Positions 11,964 to 21,984 of a stretch of DNA of 31,151 bases are shown in pieces. The DNA lies in contig JAMYWO010000091.1 of NCBI GenBank assembly GCA_024220525.1, forward strand, positions 42,137 to 73,287, in the 5' to 3' direction. The translations under genes and the position numbers were made by a program. The notes below the pieces were generated by a model. The model had not been told where the DNA came from. It worked only from the letters and a program-made list of their open reading frames with translations, and searched no databases. Source of the stretch: Cochliopodium minus (lineage: Eukaryota; Discosea; Himatismenida; Cochliopodiidae). Numbering within the stretch: the first letter of the stretch is position 1; each line of letters opens with the position of its first letter.

Positions 11964-12607
11964 TTTTTTAAATATATTTTTTTATTTCGTAAATTATTAA
12001 ACAAAGGATATTTAATTAATATTTTTTGTATCATAATTCACAAATTGAGTCTATCTCTATTCACTAATGTCTCTGATAAATATTCTATTTCTTGTCAAAA
12101 TTATTTTCAAAGAGAATAAAAAAATTTCCTCATTCAATTGATTAAAATCAATGTGATGAAAGATGAGTTAAATTGGGAAAGATCAAGTTTATAAAAAAAA
12201 TCGTTTAATAAAGTGTTATATCAAAATAAACCTCAATAATATTTGAATTCTCATTTTAAATAAGAATTTTATAACCAGTTATTTGTCTTATAATTAAGAA
12301 AAAATAAAGAATCAAATCTTTTATTCAAATTAATAATTATAATTTTCTTTGTTGCACCCTTATAAAACAATCGATTTATATTAAAGATAAACATATTGCC
12401 AGAGGATGCTTGAAAAATAAAAAAATTGTATCTATTTGCAAAGATATTTATTTTTACAAAAGAAACAATAAATTAAATCCTTTCATTTTTTTTTTATTTT
12501 ATTTAAAGAAAGGAAAAAAATTTATAATTATTATGAGAAATGGTATTCTGATCAAAAGAGGAATCGAAAGAATATATTATGAAAAAAAAAATTTATTATT
12601 TATTGAT
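11964..12607. other. Intergenic region upstream of the PH-like gene
   Basis: 644 bases between the start of the PH-like gene and the stop of the penta-EF-hand gene. Base composition is slightly richer in G/C than the introns, but I see no coding exon with conserved protein, no tRNA cloverleaf and no repeat. It must hold the promoter of the gene at 11963. Confidence 0.6.
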
Positions 12608-14706
12608 TTAAAGAGTCAAACTGAATTTGGACAATTTATCAAAATTAAATTCAACAGAACCTCTTCTTTGCAAGTCCAACTCTTCCAACAAACGTTGAGT
12701 ATTGGTCAAAACGGTAGCAAAACGAAGAAAAGCATCCAAATTTAATTTACCAGAACCATTAGACAAAGCTTTGGTACCAAAGTTTGCAGTTTCAGGAGAA
12801 ATTTGGATGTTCAATCTTTGTAAAGCAGGCAAAACTTCTCTTCCATCAAGAAAACCACTTCTGTCATTATCAGAAGTGAAAAAAGAGTTTTGTACTTGTG
12901 AAAAGAAGGTATGGAGAGATGCCTAGTTAAAAATGAAATGAAATAAAAAGAATTAAATGATTTTTCTTTTTTTTTTGAAATATTTTACATATTCTTCAAA
13001 GGTGATAGATCCAGAGTAATTGGAATCAAAGAGGTTCATTAATCTTCTTGCAGTATCCTCGGACAATTTAACAGATCCCCATTCCATGATGACCAACTCT
13101 TGTAAGGAGATGGATCCAGATTTATCTTTATCAACAGCTAATAAAAAAAAAGAAATAAGGAATAAATAAAGAAAATGAATGAAGAAATAAAAAAGGTAAA
13201 TAAGAAAAAAAATAAGAAAGAAATGGAGTTAAAAAAAAAAAAAAAAAGAACAAAAGATTTACCATTAAACCACATTTGCAATCTTTGGACATCTTGTTGA
13301 GGCAAGTTCTTGAAAATTTGTTGTTGCTTCAAGTGCCATGGGGAAAGAGGTTGTTGACCTTGAAGTGGTTGTTGGCCGTATCCTTGTGGTGGTTGTTGGC
13401 CTTGAAGTGGTTGTTGACCATATTGTGGTTGTTGGCCATATCCTTGTGGTTGTTGGCCATATCCTTGTGGTTGTTGACCTTGTGGTGGTTGTTGTCCATA
13501 TCCTTGTGGTGGTTGTTGACCTTGAAGTGGTTGTTGTCCGTACGGTGGTTGTTGTCCATATCCTTGTGGTGGTTGTTGACCTTGAATTGGTTGTTGACCA
13601 TATCCTTGTGGTGGTTGTTGACCTTGTATTGGTTGTTGTCCTTATTCATTTAAATTTTAAAAGGAAAAAAAAAAATTGTTTAGAAAATTAATTTGTAAAT
13701 TAAGATTCAAAGAAGATAATTTAATATTGCTCAAAAATTCATCAGTTTTTTTTTCCAAATCATTCTTTATCGATTCATTTTTGCTTCATTGCAATATTTA
13801 TTATTTCATAAAAATTTCGCAGTTTTATATAATATTGTCTTACCATATTGGGGTTGTTGACCATATTGAGGTTGTTGACCATATTGTGGTTGTTGACCTT
13901 ATATAAGGGTCGATATGATTAATTTTGGATTTTATAAAAAGGAGGATATGAAAATTATAAGGTTTTTCTTCAAATGATTAATTTTTCTTCTAAAAAAATC
14001 ATTTCATATCATGATTGCTCTCAATTGGTATTCATTTATTTTTTTCAAAAAACTTTACCTTGTTGAGGATATTGTCCTTGTGGTGGTTGTTGTCCTTTAT
14101 TTTTGATATTAATAAATAAGCAAAAATGAGCAAAATGAAATTTAATAGCGAAATTATAGGATGACAGAATGAAATTATAATACAATACAATAATTGAAAT
14201 GAGCTCAATTATCATAATTTTGATAATTTTTCAGACAAAAATGATTTTTTAAATTTATTTGGTATTATATTACCTTGTTGAGGATATTGTCCTTGTGGTG
14301 GTTGTTGTCCATATCCTTGTGGTGGTTGTTGACCATATCCTTGTGGTGGTTGTTGTCCATAAGGTGGTTGTTGTCCATATGGTGGTTGTTGTCCATATCC
14401 TTGTGGTGGTTGTTGTCCTTAATTTTTTAAATTAAGAATCAAAAAATTTGAACAATTTCAACAAAATAAGAATTGAAATTAAGAATAAAGCTTGGTTTCA
14501 TCAATTTAAACTTTTTTAGTTTTTACCTTGTGGTTGTTGTCCATATGGTGGTTGTTGTCCTTCAAAATTAATTTTTATTTAGAATTTTGATCTTTAGTTT
14601 TTAGTTTTTGGAATTTTACCTTGTGGTTTTGGGTGAGAATCTAATATTTGAAAATTTTCATTTTAAACAAAGAACGATCCCAAAAAAGAAGTTTATTACC
14701 GTCCAT
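12608..14706 (-). CDS. Penta-EF-hand calcium-binding protein with Tyr-Gly-Gln-Pro-rich N-terminal repeats
   Basis: Nine exons, 378 residues: 14706-14700, 14640-14620, 14559-14527, 14417-14274, 14094-14059, 13897-13844, 13640-13263, 13137-12989, 12922-12608. The first about 195 residues are a repeat of units such as [14 protein letters not shown] and QQPQYG. The C-terminal part has three canonical 12-residue calcium loops ([36 protein letters not shown]) and a degenerate fourth ([12 protein letters not shown]), ending in a helix-rich tail that lacks a clear fifth loop. A Gly/Pro/Tyr/Gln-rich head with several EF-hands is the hallmark of the ALG-2/sorcin/PEF family, cytosolic proteins that attach to membranes or partners when calcium rises. 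Every junction among the repeat exons is phase 1 within a Gly codon. The first exon is 7 bases (ATG GAC G). Confidence 0.85.
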
Positions 14707-15109
14707 ATTTGATTGTTTTCTATTTATCCTTTTTTTTTATTTATTCACTACAAAAATATATATTTAAAATATAAAAAATTTAGAGGATATTGAATGATAA
14801 TATAAGCCAATTATAAGTTATTCTTTCACAATTTGTATGAAAGAGAAAATTATTATTAATTTATACTGAAAGATTATTTTGATACTTACATTGAATCAAA
14901 ATAATTCTCATAATTACAAAGAAATAATAGAAAAGTGGAAAAAATGATCAAAGTCAATTTTAATGCTTCAAAATTCTTTATGTTTTGACTTTTAAGATAG
15001 ATATCAAAGAATAGAGGGATGTTTTTTTCAAATTTTTAATAAATACATTTTCTTTTTTTTTTTTTTCTTTAGTATTGTTGTTTAAAGAAGATTCAGATAA
15101 ATCACTTGA
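14707..15109. other. Intergenic region upstream of the penta-EF-hand gene
   Basis: 403 bases between the penta-EF-hand start and the stop of membrane-protein copy 1. AT-rich, with a poly-T run near 15053-15066 just downstream of copy 1. No gene seen. Confidence 0.6.
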
Positions 15110-15373
15110 TCACCAGTTGATTTTGAATTTTGGGAACAATTCAAATTCACCTGGATGTCTTTCTTCCTTTTGGATCCAATGTTGATTTCTTCCAACTTCA
15201 CCATAGTATCCATTTCTCTTGTAAACAGAAGAATCTGGGTTTTGAACCAAATGGTGATATCCAGCCAGTCCCATGACACCGAATACACAAGCAATTGGTG
15301 CTGCCAAAGCTCCCCAGTAAGCAAAATCTTTTTTCATTTGTTTAGAAATTACTGATGCTCTAAGATTGTTCAT
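15110..15373 (-). CDS. Small single-span membrane protein, tandem copy 1 (B12D/NDUFA4-like candidate)
   Basis: An intronless gene of 87 codons. A short basic N terminus (ISKQMKKD) is followed by one hydrophobic segment (LAAPIACVFGVMGLAGYHHL, about residues 24-43) and a polar tail with LVQNPDSSVYKRNGYYGEV and a C-terminal FELFPKFKINW. One N-terminal span followed by a xNPD-V-(K/R)-x-N tail recalls the B12D/NDUFA4 (MLRQ) family of mitochondrial inner-membrane proteins linked to respiratory complexes. That assignment rests on size, layout and a short motif only. The second copy at 15714-15971 is about five-sixths identical in protein, and differences are spread over the whole length. It lies downstream of that copy on the same strand. 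Confidence 0.7.
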   Translation of the reverse strand: MNNLRASVISKQMKKDFAYWGALAAPIACVFGVMGLAGYHHLVQNPDSSVYKRNGYYGEVGRNQHWIQKEERHPGEFELFPKFKINW

Positions 15374-15713
15374 TTTTTATTTTATTCTCCTTTTAGTTTA
15401 GTTTTTTTGTTTTTTTTTTTATTAATGTTTTGTATGTTTAATTTTTTTATTTTTAATCTCAATTTATTGTAGATTTGATAGAAATTTAAATTATAAAATT
15501 TCTATTCTAAATCTCATATCTCTCTACCAAATATAAAAAAATCTTTTTGAAATTTTGTCAAGATTATAGAATATTAGATCTACAAAAATGTAAAAATTTG
15601 TTGAGGATAATTAAATGAAATTTAATTAATTTAAAGTTTAATAAATTTTATTTAGTATTATTTAATTACAAAAGAGAAACTTTTTTTTTTTAAAAAGTAT
15701 CTTAACAACATTT
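15374..15713. other. Spacer between the two tandem membrane-protein genes
   Basis: 340 bases holding the promoter of copy 1 and the 3' region of copy 2. It shows no clear similarity to the region upstream of copy 2 beyond general T-richness. No gene seen. Confidence 0.6.
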
Positions 15714-15971
15714 TCACCAATTTATTTTGAACTTAGGGAACAACTCAAATTGACCAAGAGGTTTTTCTTCCTTTTGGATCCAATGTTGATTTCTTCCAAC
15801 TTCTCCATAGTATCCATTTTTCTTGTAAACAGAAGAATCTGGGTTTTGAACTAATTGATGGTAAGCAGCTACTCCCATGACACCGAATACACAAGTGATA
15901 GGAGCAGCCAATGGTCCCCAGTATCCAATATCTTTCTTCATTTGTTTAGAAATTGATTTAAGGGTATTCAT
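15714..15971 (-). CDS. Small single-span membrane protein, tandem copy 2 (B12D/NDUFA4-like candidate)
   Basis: An intronless gene of 85 codons, paralogue of the copy at 15110-15373. It starts MNTLKSISKQMKKDIGYWG, two residues shorter before the shared ISKQMKKD. The membrane span is LAAPITCVFGVMGVAAYHQL. The block from LVQNPDSSVYK to GRNQHWIQKEE is identical to the other copy apart from one Lys/Arg exchange, and the final FELFPKFKINW is unchanged. This strong conservation around the tail, with changes elsewhere, indicates that both copies are maintained as functional genes. Flanking DNA between and around the copies is not alike, so the duplication is not recent. Membership of the B12D/NDUFA4 family is a guess from size and the NPD segment. 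Confidence 0.7.
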   Translation of the reverse strand: MNTLKSISKQMKKDIGYWGPLAAPITCVFGVMGVAAYHQLVQNPDSSVYKKNGYYGEVGRNQHWIQKEEKPLGQFELFPKFKINW

Positions 15972-16215
15972 AGATTATTATTAGTTTTTAGTTTTTAATT
16001 TTTTTTTTTTTTTGATTATTTAATTATTTAATTTTTTTATTTATTTTTTTTTGAATTTCAATATTTAAAATAATATGAAATTTTAAATATCTAATCCAAA
16101 CACAATTTCAAAAATTTTTTTTCTAATACAAATTTTTAACTTTAACGCAAAAACATAAGAAATTTAAACAAAAAAAAAAGATTTGTTTAAAGAGTACAAA
16201 GAATTTTTATTCATT

Positions 16216-16947
16216 TTATTTTTGCTTATTTACAACGATCAAACATTTATGATTAACAAAAAGTTTCTTTTTGGATTCTTCTTTTATCATTTCAAACAAA
16301 TAGTTACACCAACTTTGATAGCTTCCTTCAAATGTAATAGATTCAAAACAACAAGGAATAAGGAACATCATTTTGCTGTTGCTATGGGAGTTGAAGAGAT
16401 CAATCATTATTTTGGAATTGTTTCCACATAAATGAAATCCAAAATAAATATAATTATTCTTTAAATTATTTTCGCCAAAGATTTCTTCGGTGAAAAAATT
16501 ATTGGTTTTTATATTTTGAATATCCAGTTCTTTTTCTATCAATTGTATTTTATTCTTCATTAATGGTGATTGGAGTACATGATCATACAATTTCAAAGAT
16601 TTATCTATCAATATAATTTTGCAGATGTTCTCCGAGAAAAATATCGAGATCAAAATGCTTATCAAACCTCTCCCACAACAGAAATCTACCAGATTATATT
16701 TCGATTTATTGTTGAGGAAATATTCTTTTAGTTTGAAGAAGATTATTTCAAACTCGGGGAGATATTTTTGGTAATTAAATTGATTGAGATGTTCCATCAG
16801 CTTCTCATCTTTTTTTATCTCTTCCCATTTCTTATGATTGAAGATAATATTTTTCATCCCATTTTGTTTGGGAATTGAATTCTTTTGATATAATCCATCT
16901 TTGTCGTTTCTTTCTTTTTCAATTAAAAGATTCTTGAGATTTTTCAT
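16216..16947 (-). CDS. TRM13/METTL25-like SAM-dependent methyltransferase
   Basis: A single-exon gene of 243 residues. Motif I is VDFCCGRGLISI (Asp88 to Gly94), the AdoMet-binding loop; an acidic residue pair follows strand 2 (LIDKS, about 114-116). Further on come FGFHLCGNNSK (HLCG, 172-175) and LIPCCFES (PCC, 198-200). The pairing of an HLCG segment with a downstream (P/L)CC is shared by the tRNA 2'-O-methyltransferase TRM13 and the METTL25/RRNAD1 group. The N-terminal 80 residues are Lys/Asn-rich and unlike either family's zinc fingers, and the protein is shorter than typical TRM13, so the substrate stays open. It is divergent with the MCCC1 5' exons, 487 bases away. Confidence 0.65.
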   Translation of the reverse strand: MKNLKNLLIEKERNDKDGLYQKNSIPKQNGMKNIIFNHKKWEEIKKDEKLMEHLNQFNYQKYLPEFEIIFFKLKEYFLNNKSKYNLVDFCCGRGLISILISIFFSENICKIILIDKSLKLYDHVLQSPLMKNKIQLIEKELDIQNIKTNNFFTEEIFGENNLKNNYIYFGFHLCGNNSKIMIDLFNSHSNSKMMFLIPCCFESITFEGSYQSWCNYLFEMIKEESKKKLFVNHKCLIVVNKQK

Positions 16948-17434
16948 TTTTTTTATTTTTTTTATTATTTTTAATGTATGAAAAATAGAATTGAATTCAT
17001 CATAATTATCATCTAAAGGGACGCTGTTCTGATATCTTTGAATTGAGTAAAGAAAAAATTATTCCATTTTAACTTTGTGCCCAAAAAAAAGACTTTAATC
17101 CATTTATTTTCTCCAGGTTTTTCCAATGAAATAATACAACTATCTGGTGAAAGTCATTATTCAAATTGTGACTGTAAAAAAGTGTTATTCTTGGTTGACA
17201 AAAAAGTTCAAAAAAATTTAATTTCAGTTTTTCATTTTAGAATTATCAACCCCAAGTGAATCTTATTTTTCACTTTAATCCGAAAAACATTTCATTTCTT
17301 TTGAATTAATATTTTGAAAACTTTGCTTTCTTCTTATTAGCTCCAAAGGACCAACAAGTTCACATGATTTATAATAATCACAATCTTGTAAAAAATTAAA
17401 TTTATTTTTAAATGGAAAAGAAAAAAAAAGAAAA
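16948..17434. other. Divergent intergenic region, methyltransferase / MCCC1
   Basis: 487 bases between divergent starts. It probably carries both promoters and perhaps a leader exon of MCCC1. Short open frames here show no family likeness. Confidence 0.55.
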
Positions 17435-20068
17435 ATGAAGACCAATATCAAAAAGATATTGATAGCAAATAGAGGAGAAATAGCTGTTAGAATAATCGAC
17501 ACATGTCAGAAGATGGGGATTTATACAATGGCAATATACACCATCTCAGACAAGAATTCCTATCATTTGAAAGTGGCTGATGAGGCAATATTGCTCAAAA
17601 ATGATGGAGTAAAAGGATATTTGGATATGTAAGCCATATAAGATAATAACATTGGATCAAATTAATTTATAAAGTGATTTGATCAAATTACGGATATAAT
17701 GTGATTCAATAGATTAAATATATTCATTATACAACTATTCAACTCTAATTATTTTTTCTTTGTGGGATTATAGAATTTCCCAAATATATATTTTGTTTAT
17801 AAAATAAAACCTTAAATCAATCATTATTCAAGATTTGAATAAAAATACATTCATTCATTTCAAAACTTTTTTTCAACCAATTTAATTTTTCCTAATGATT
17901 CTTTCTATATTCCAAAAAAATTTCAAAAAGAGAAAACATCATCGAAATATGCAAAAACAATCAAGTATGTGCAATACACCCAGGGTACGGATTTCTATCA
18001 GAAAACAGTTCCTTCGCAAAAAGATGTGAAGAAGAGGTTTAAAAAAAAAAAGTTTATTAATTATTTTTAAAACTTTAAATTATTTTTTGAATATTTTAAA
18101 TTTTTTATAAGTAGGGAATTGTATTTATTTTTTTTTTTAATTTTTAATCTATTTTTATTTTTAATATATTTTAAACTCTTTTTAAATATTTTTTTAAAAT
18201 TAAATTCTATACAATTTTTTAAATAGGGAATAATATTTATTGGACCAACTTCCGAAAGCATTTACAAAATGGGAAACAAAACTCAGGCAAAAGAGATTTT
18301 GTCTCAAAAAGAACCTTCCATTCCTCTTATCCCTGGATACAGAGGAGAAGATCAGTCAGTGTCCAGACTGACCCAAGAAGCATCTAAAATTGGTTTCATC
18401 TTTAAAAAAAAAAGTTTTTTTTAAAATTAATTTAAAATAATTAAAAAAAAAGGATATCCTGTTTTATTGAAGGTAAAAAATTTCATTAAAAATAATTAAA
18501 ATAAAAATAATGGTATTATTTAAAAAAAAAATTAAAAAAACAAAGTAGAATCATAAAAAATGAAAAATAAAAATGAAAAAATTTAAAAATAATTTAAATC
18601 AAATCAAGAATATTAAACATTAATTAATAATAAAAATAAAAATAACAATTTTTAAAAATAAATCAAACAATTAAAAAAATTTAAACAAATTAACAATAAA
18701 AAATTTAAAAAAATGTTAAAAATTTTAAGCAATTTAAAAAATAAAAATATCAAAAAATATTAAATTTCATCATTTTTAAGGCAGCGGCAGGAGGGGGAGG
18801 AAAAGGAATGAGAATAGTGAAATCTTCTTCCGAAATGGAAGGAGCTCTAAGCTCGGTGAAAACAGAGTCGAAAAACTCGTTCGGAGACGATTCCATTTTG
18901 CTTGAAAAGTATTTCGAGTCAGTCAGACATATTGAGTACCAGTTGTTCGGTGACAAGTATGGAAATGTCGTTCATCTTTTCGAAAGGGAGTGTTCTATGC
19001 AAAGGAGACATCAAAAAGTTGTTGAAGTAAGAAATTTTATTTTATTTTTTATTTTATTTTATTTTATTTCTCATTTAATTTTTTTATTTTTAAATTTAAT
19101 ATTTTTAAAATTATTTTTTTTTTTATTTTTTTATTTTAGTATCATTTTTATTTTAATTTCTTCATTTTTTATTTAGTATTTCATTTTTTATTTTTTATTT
19201 TTTTATTATTTTAACATCATTTTTATTTTTAATTTCCTTTTTATCATTATTTTTTAATAACACTCATTCTATTTTATATCTTAATTTTTATTTTTATTTT
19301 TTTTTGTTTTTTGAAATTGTCCTTAAATTTTTGAAAATTTTTTTAAATTTTTTTTAATTTCCTTTTTATTCTTTCTATTTTTTTAAATTAGGAAACACCA
19401 TCAGTGATAATGACAAAAGAACTGATGGAGAAGATGGGTGACGCAGTAGTGAAAATAGGAAAGATTTTGAGGTATGTGGGAGCAGGTACAGTGGAGTTCA
19501 TCGTAGATAAAAATCTCAACTTTTATTTCTTAGAGGTCAACACTCGTATCCAAGTAGAACATCCCATCACTGAAATGATAACGAACACTGGTTTTTTTTT
19601 TTTCTTTAAATATTTTTTTTATTATATTTTTTATTTTTAAATATTTTTTTTAATTATCACAAAAAATTCTTAAAATTTAAATTAATTGTTCTGTTATTTG
19701 TTATTTTTATTTAAAATTATTTTTTATTTAAAATTATTTTTTATTCAAAATTATTTTTTATTTAAAATTGTTTTGTTACGAATTATTTTTGAATTAATTT
19801 CATTCAATTTTTTTTTTAATTATTTTTCATTTCAATTTTTATAATTTTGATTTAATTTGAATTTATTCACAAAATTTTTATTTTTTTAAACATTCTATTT
19901 TGATTTTAGATTTGGTGTATTTTCAGATTCAGATAGCAAAGGGATACAGCATCTCCGAGTTAGGAATGGACAAAATAGAGAGGAAGGGACATGCCATCGA
20001 AGTGAGACTTTACAGCGAAGATCCAAACAACAACTTTTTGCCTTCCATAGGAAGAATTCACAAACTAG
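17435..20068 (+). CDS. MCCC1: Methylcrotonoyl-CoA carboxylase alpha subunit, 5' exons (biotin carboxylase half)
   Basis: Seven exons: 17435-17628, 17931-18036, 18227-18392, 18453-18472 (20 bases), 18781-19026, 19392-19590, 19910-20068. The product is the ATP-grasp biotin carboxylase part: [41 protein letters not shown] (the MCC-type segment; human has GYHGEDQS), the glycine loop [62 protein letters not shown] (catalytic Glu/Arg region), and [18 protein letters not shown]. The last exon ends in phase 1 and its intron runs into an A6T repeat and the N at 20173; the 3' exons are not there. They are found at 200-2117 with matching phase. The start gives a protein beginning directly at the enzyme fold, with no visible mitochondrial presequence; an upstream leader exon is possible but I could not support one. 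Confidence 0.9.
18453..18472 (+). other. MCCC1: 20-base microexon in MCCC1
   Basis: Supplies the end of Gly and YPVLLK, the strand before the ATP-grasp glycine loop (human MCCC1 has GYPVMIKA at this place). It is flanked by introns of 60 and 308 bases and enters in phase 1 and leaves in phase 0. Confidence 0.8.
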
Positions 20069-20417
20069 GTTTTTAAATAATAAAATACTAAAATAAAAAA
20101 AATAAAAATAAAAAAATAAAAAATAAAAAATAAAAAATAAAAAATAAAAAATAAAAAATAAAAAATAAAAAANTATTTTAAAAATTTGTCAAAGTAAAAT
20201 CAACTAAATTATTAAAAAATAATAATTTAAAATGATTTCAGAAAAAAAAAACAAAAAAAAAATTTAAAAAAATTATAAAAAATTAAAAAAAATACGAAAT
20301 AAAAATAAAATTATAAAATAAAATATTAAAAAAAATATTTTACTTTAAATAAAAAAAATATTTATAATTTAAATTATTAATATTTTTTTTAATATTTTTT
20401 TTAAAAAAGCTCTTTAC
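20069..20417. repeat. Gene-free junction region with A6T tract and N
   Basis: From 20069 (donor of the last MCCC1 5' exon) the sequence is intron, becoming a perfect A6T tract from about 20110 to the N at 20173. From 20174 to 20417 it is A/T-rich intron of the minus-strand transporter. No coding sequence is seen in either part. Confidence 0.85.
20173..20173. other. Single N: junction of blocks B and C
   Basis: Left: intron of MCCC1 with no following exon. Right: intron of the minus-strand SLC35F6-like gene with no following exon. Two genes are truncated at the same base. Confidence 0.85.
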
Positions 20418-21695
20418 CAATCAAAGCATCACCTATGATGACAGTATATGATGAAGTGTGACTGTTAGATTGATTCAGGACATCTGCGTACCCTACCAAC
20501 ACGAGACCTGCAGTGGTGATCGCAATTCCAAACCATTTGTATGCAAATATTTTTCTTCTGAAAATTAAAATCGAAAAAATCGCAGAAAAAATAACAACAC
20601 TTCCTCTCAACATCAAATAAACACTTTAAAAAATAAAATTTATTTTAATAAAATTCAGATTTATTTTTTAAATTAAATTGAGTTTTGCTTTTTTTATTTT
20701 TTATTCAAATTATTATTTTTTAATTTAATGTTTTTTTTTTTAAATTGTTATTTTTTATTTTAAAAATATTTTATTTATTTCATTATTTTTTATTTCATTT
20801 TTTTTATTTTATATTTATTTTATTTATTTTTCAATATTCTTTTGGTAGTTTTTTTTTTTATTTATATTAATTCATATTTTAATTGTTATTTTTTATTTTT
20901 AAATATTTTATTTATTTTTTATTTTATTTTTATTTCAATATTTTATGTTTTTTTTTACCTTGCATATGTATATATGAGTCCAATAGCTGACAGTGTGGTA
21001 CCTCCTAAGTCCATAATACTAGTTCCCCAAAAAACAAAAGGCAGGTAACTTGGTTTCTAAAACACAAAAAAGATAAAAAAAAACATTTAATACAGAAAGC
21101 TGATTTTTTTTTAAATATTTAATTATTTAATTAAAAATTATATTATATTTTTAATTTAAATTGAAAAAATATTTTATTATTTTTTTAAATACCTTTATAT
21201 TTTCACCTGGATTTAATAATTCTCTTTCTGATTCATCCAATAGAGAGATATCAATTTTGTGTTCACTATGAATTGTTGATAGATGTAGTGGATAGTCGAA
21301 AAAAGTTATTTTTTGATTTCTCTTACGCTTTTTTTCGACGATATTTATTGATCAGTGTTATAATGAAGAACAATAGAATATTTATTGCTTCTCCTGTATA
21401 CATGAATAAGGTTTGCTGATCAAAATAAAAAAGAGATTGAAGGGGAAGATTTATTTTAAATATTTTTTTAATATGTTGTATATTTACTGTCCATGGTTTA
21501 TGAAATTCAATGGTTTGTCCATCAAATGCTTTTGCTGTTTGATAATTTTGCCATTTCTTTGAATATTAAATGTATTATTTGATTTTCCATTTCTTCTATT
21601 TTTCTTATTCTGTATACCTTTGTTAAAGTTACAGTGGTAGCACCAACCAACATGCATGCACATACTAATAATTTGGTTGATAAAGGTGTTTCCAT
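20418..21695 (-). CDS. SLC35F6-like drug/metabolite transporter family protein, 3' end missing
   Basis: Six exons on the minus strand: 21695-21618, 21556-21488, 21415-21327, 21265-21193, 21056-20959 and 20623-20418, with agreeing phases. The protein begins METPLSTKLLVCACMLVGAT (first span), continues with a KPW-TxxLFMYxGE helix (ANTR2/SLC35F6 family: QTLxMFxGE), a charged loop with DESERELLNPGENI, a third span containing MDLGGTTLSAIGLIYT, the YLMLRGSVVIFSAIFSILIF span typical of EamA-type carriers, and KWFGIAITTAGLVLVGYADV. SLC35F6 relatives sit in lysosomal or mitochondrial membranes with unclear substrate. The reading ends at GDALI, the point where human SLC35F6 has GDLLI, so roughly the second half of the ten-helix protein is missing. 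Its last intron runs into the N at 20173. Confidence 0.82.
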
Positions 21696-21984
21696 TATTT
21701 TTTATTTTTTTTTATTTGATAATCAATTGATTGAGAAACTTGAGCGCTTATAATGAATTAGAATCAATTATCGTTTCATAAAACACTTTAAATTTTTTCC
21801 ATTTTTACAAATATACAAAATAAATATAAATAGTTTTCTTTTAAAAGATGAACTATTATACAAACAAGTTTAAAAAAATATTCAGCTTTTGTACTTATTT
21901 TTGTTATCTAACCAATTATACTTGTTGAAGGCAATTAAAGTTAAAAATAAAAAATTGGTTTCAATAATTCTTTTTTTGTTTTTA
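21696..21984. other. Divergent intergenic region, transporter / RCC1-Roc gene
   Basis: 289 bases between two divergent start codons. Likely a shared promoter region; no defined motif could be assigned. Confidence 0.55.

Noticed and set aside
12410-12745. Open frame of 111 codons on the plus strand
   Set aside because: Its second half lies antisense to the last exon of the penta-EF-hand gene, and the first half is Lys/Ile/Phe-rich without any family likeness.
13276-13691. Long plus-strand frames of Leu/Trp or Val repeats
   Set aside because: They are complementary-strand readings of the Gln-Pro-Gly-Tyr repeats of the penta-EF-hand gene.
13263-14559. CRISPR-like or satellite array (regular GTTGTTG-containing units)
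   Set aside because: Units are in frame, vary by codon and encode the protein head of a calcium-binding protein; there are no spacers of constant length.
17077-17259. 60-codon frame upstream of MCCC1
   Set aside because: No likeness to a known family or to a mitochondrial leader, and no splice joining to the MCCC1 start could be supported.
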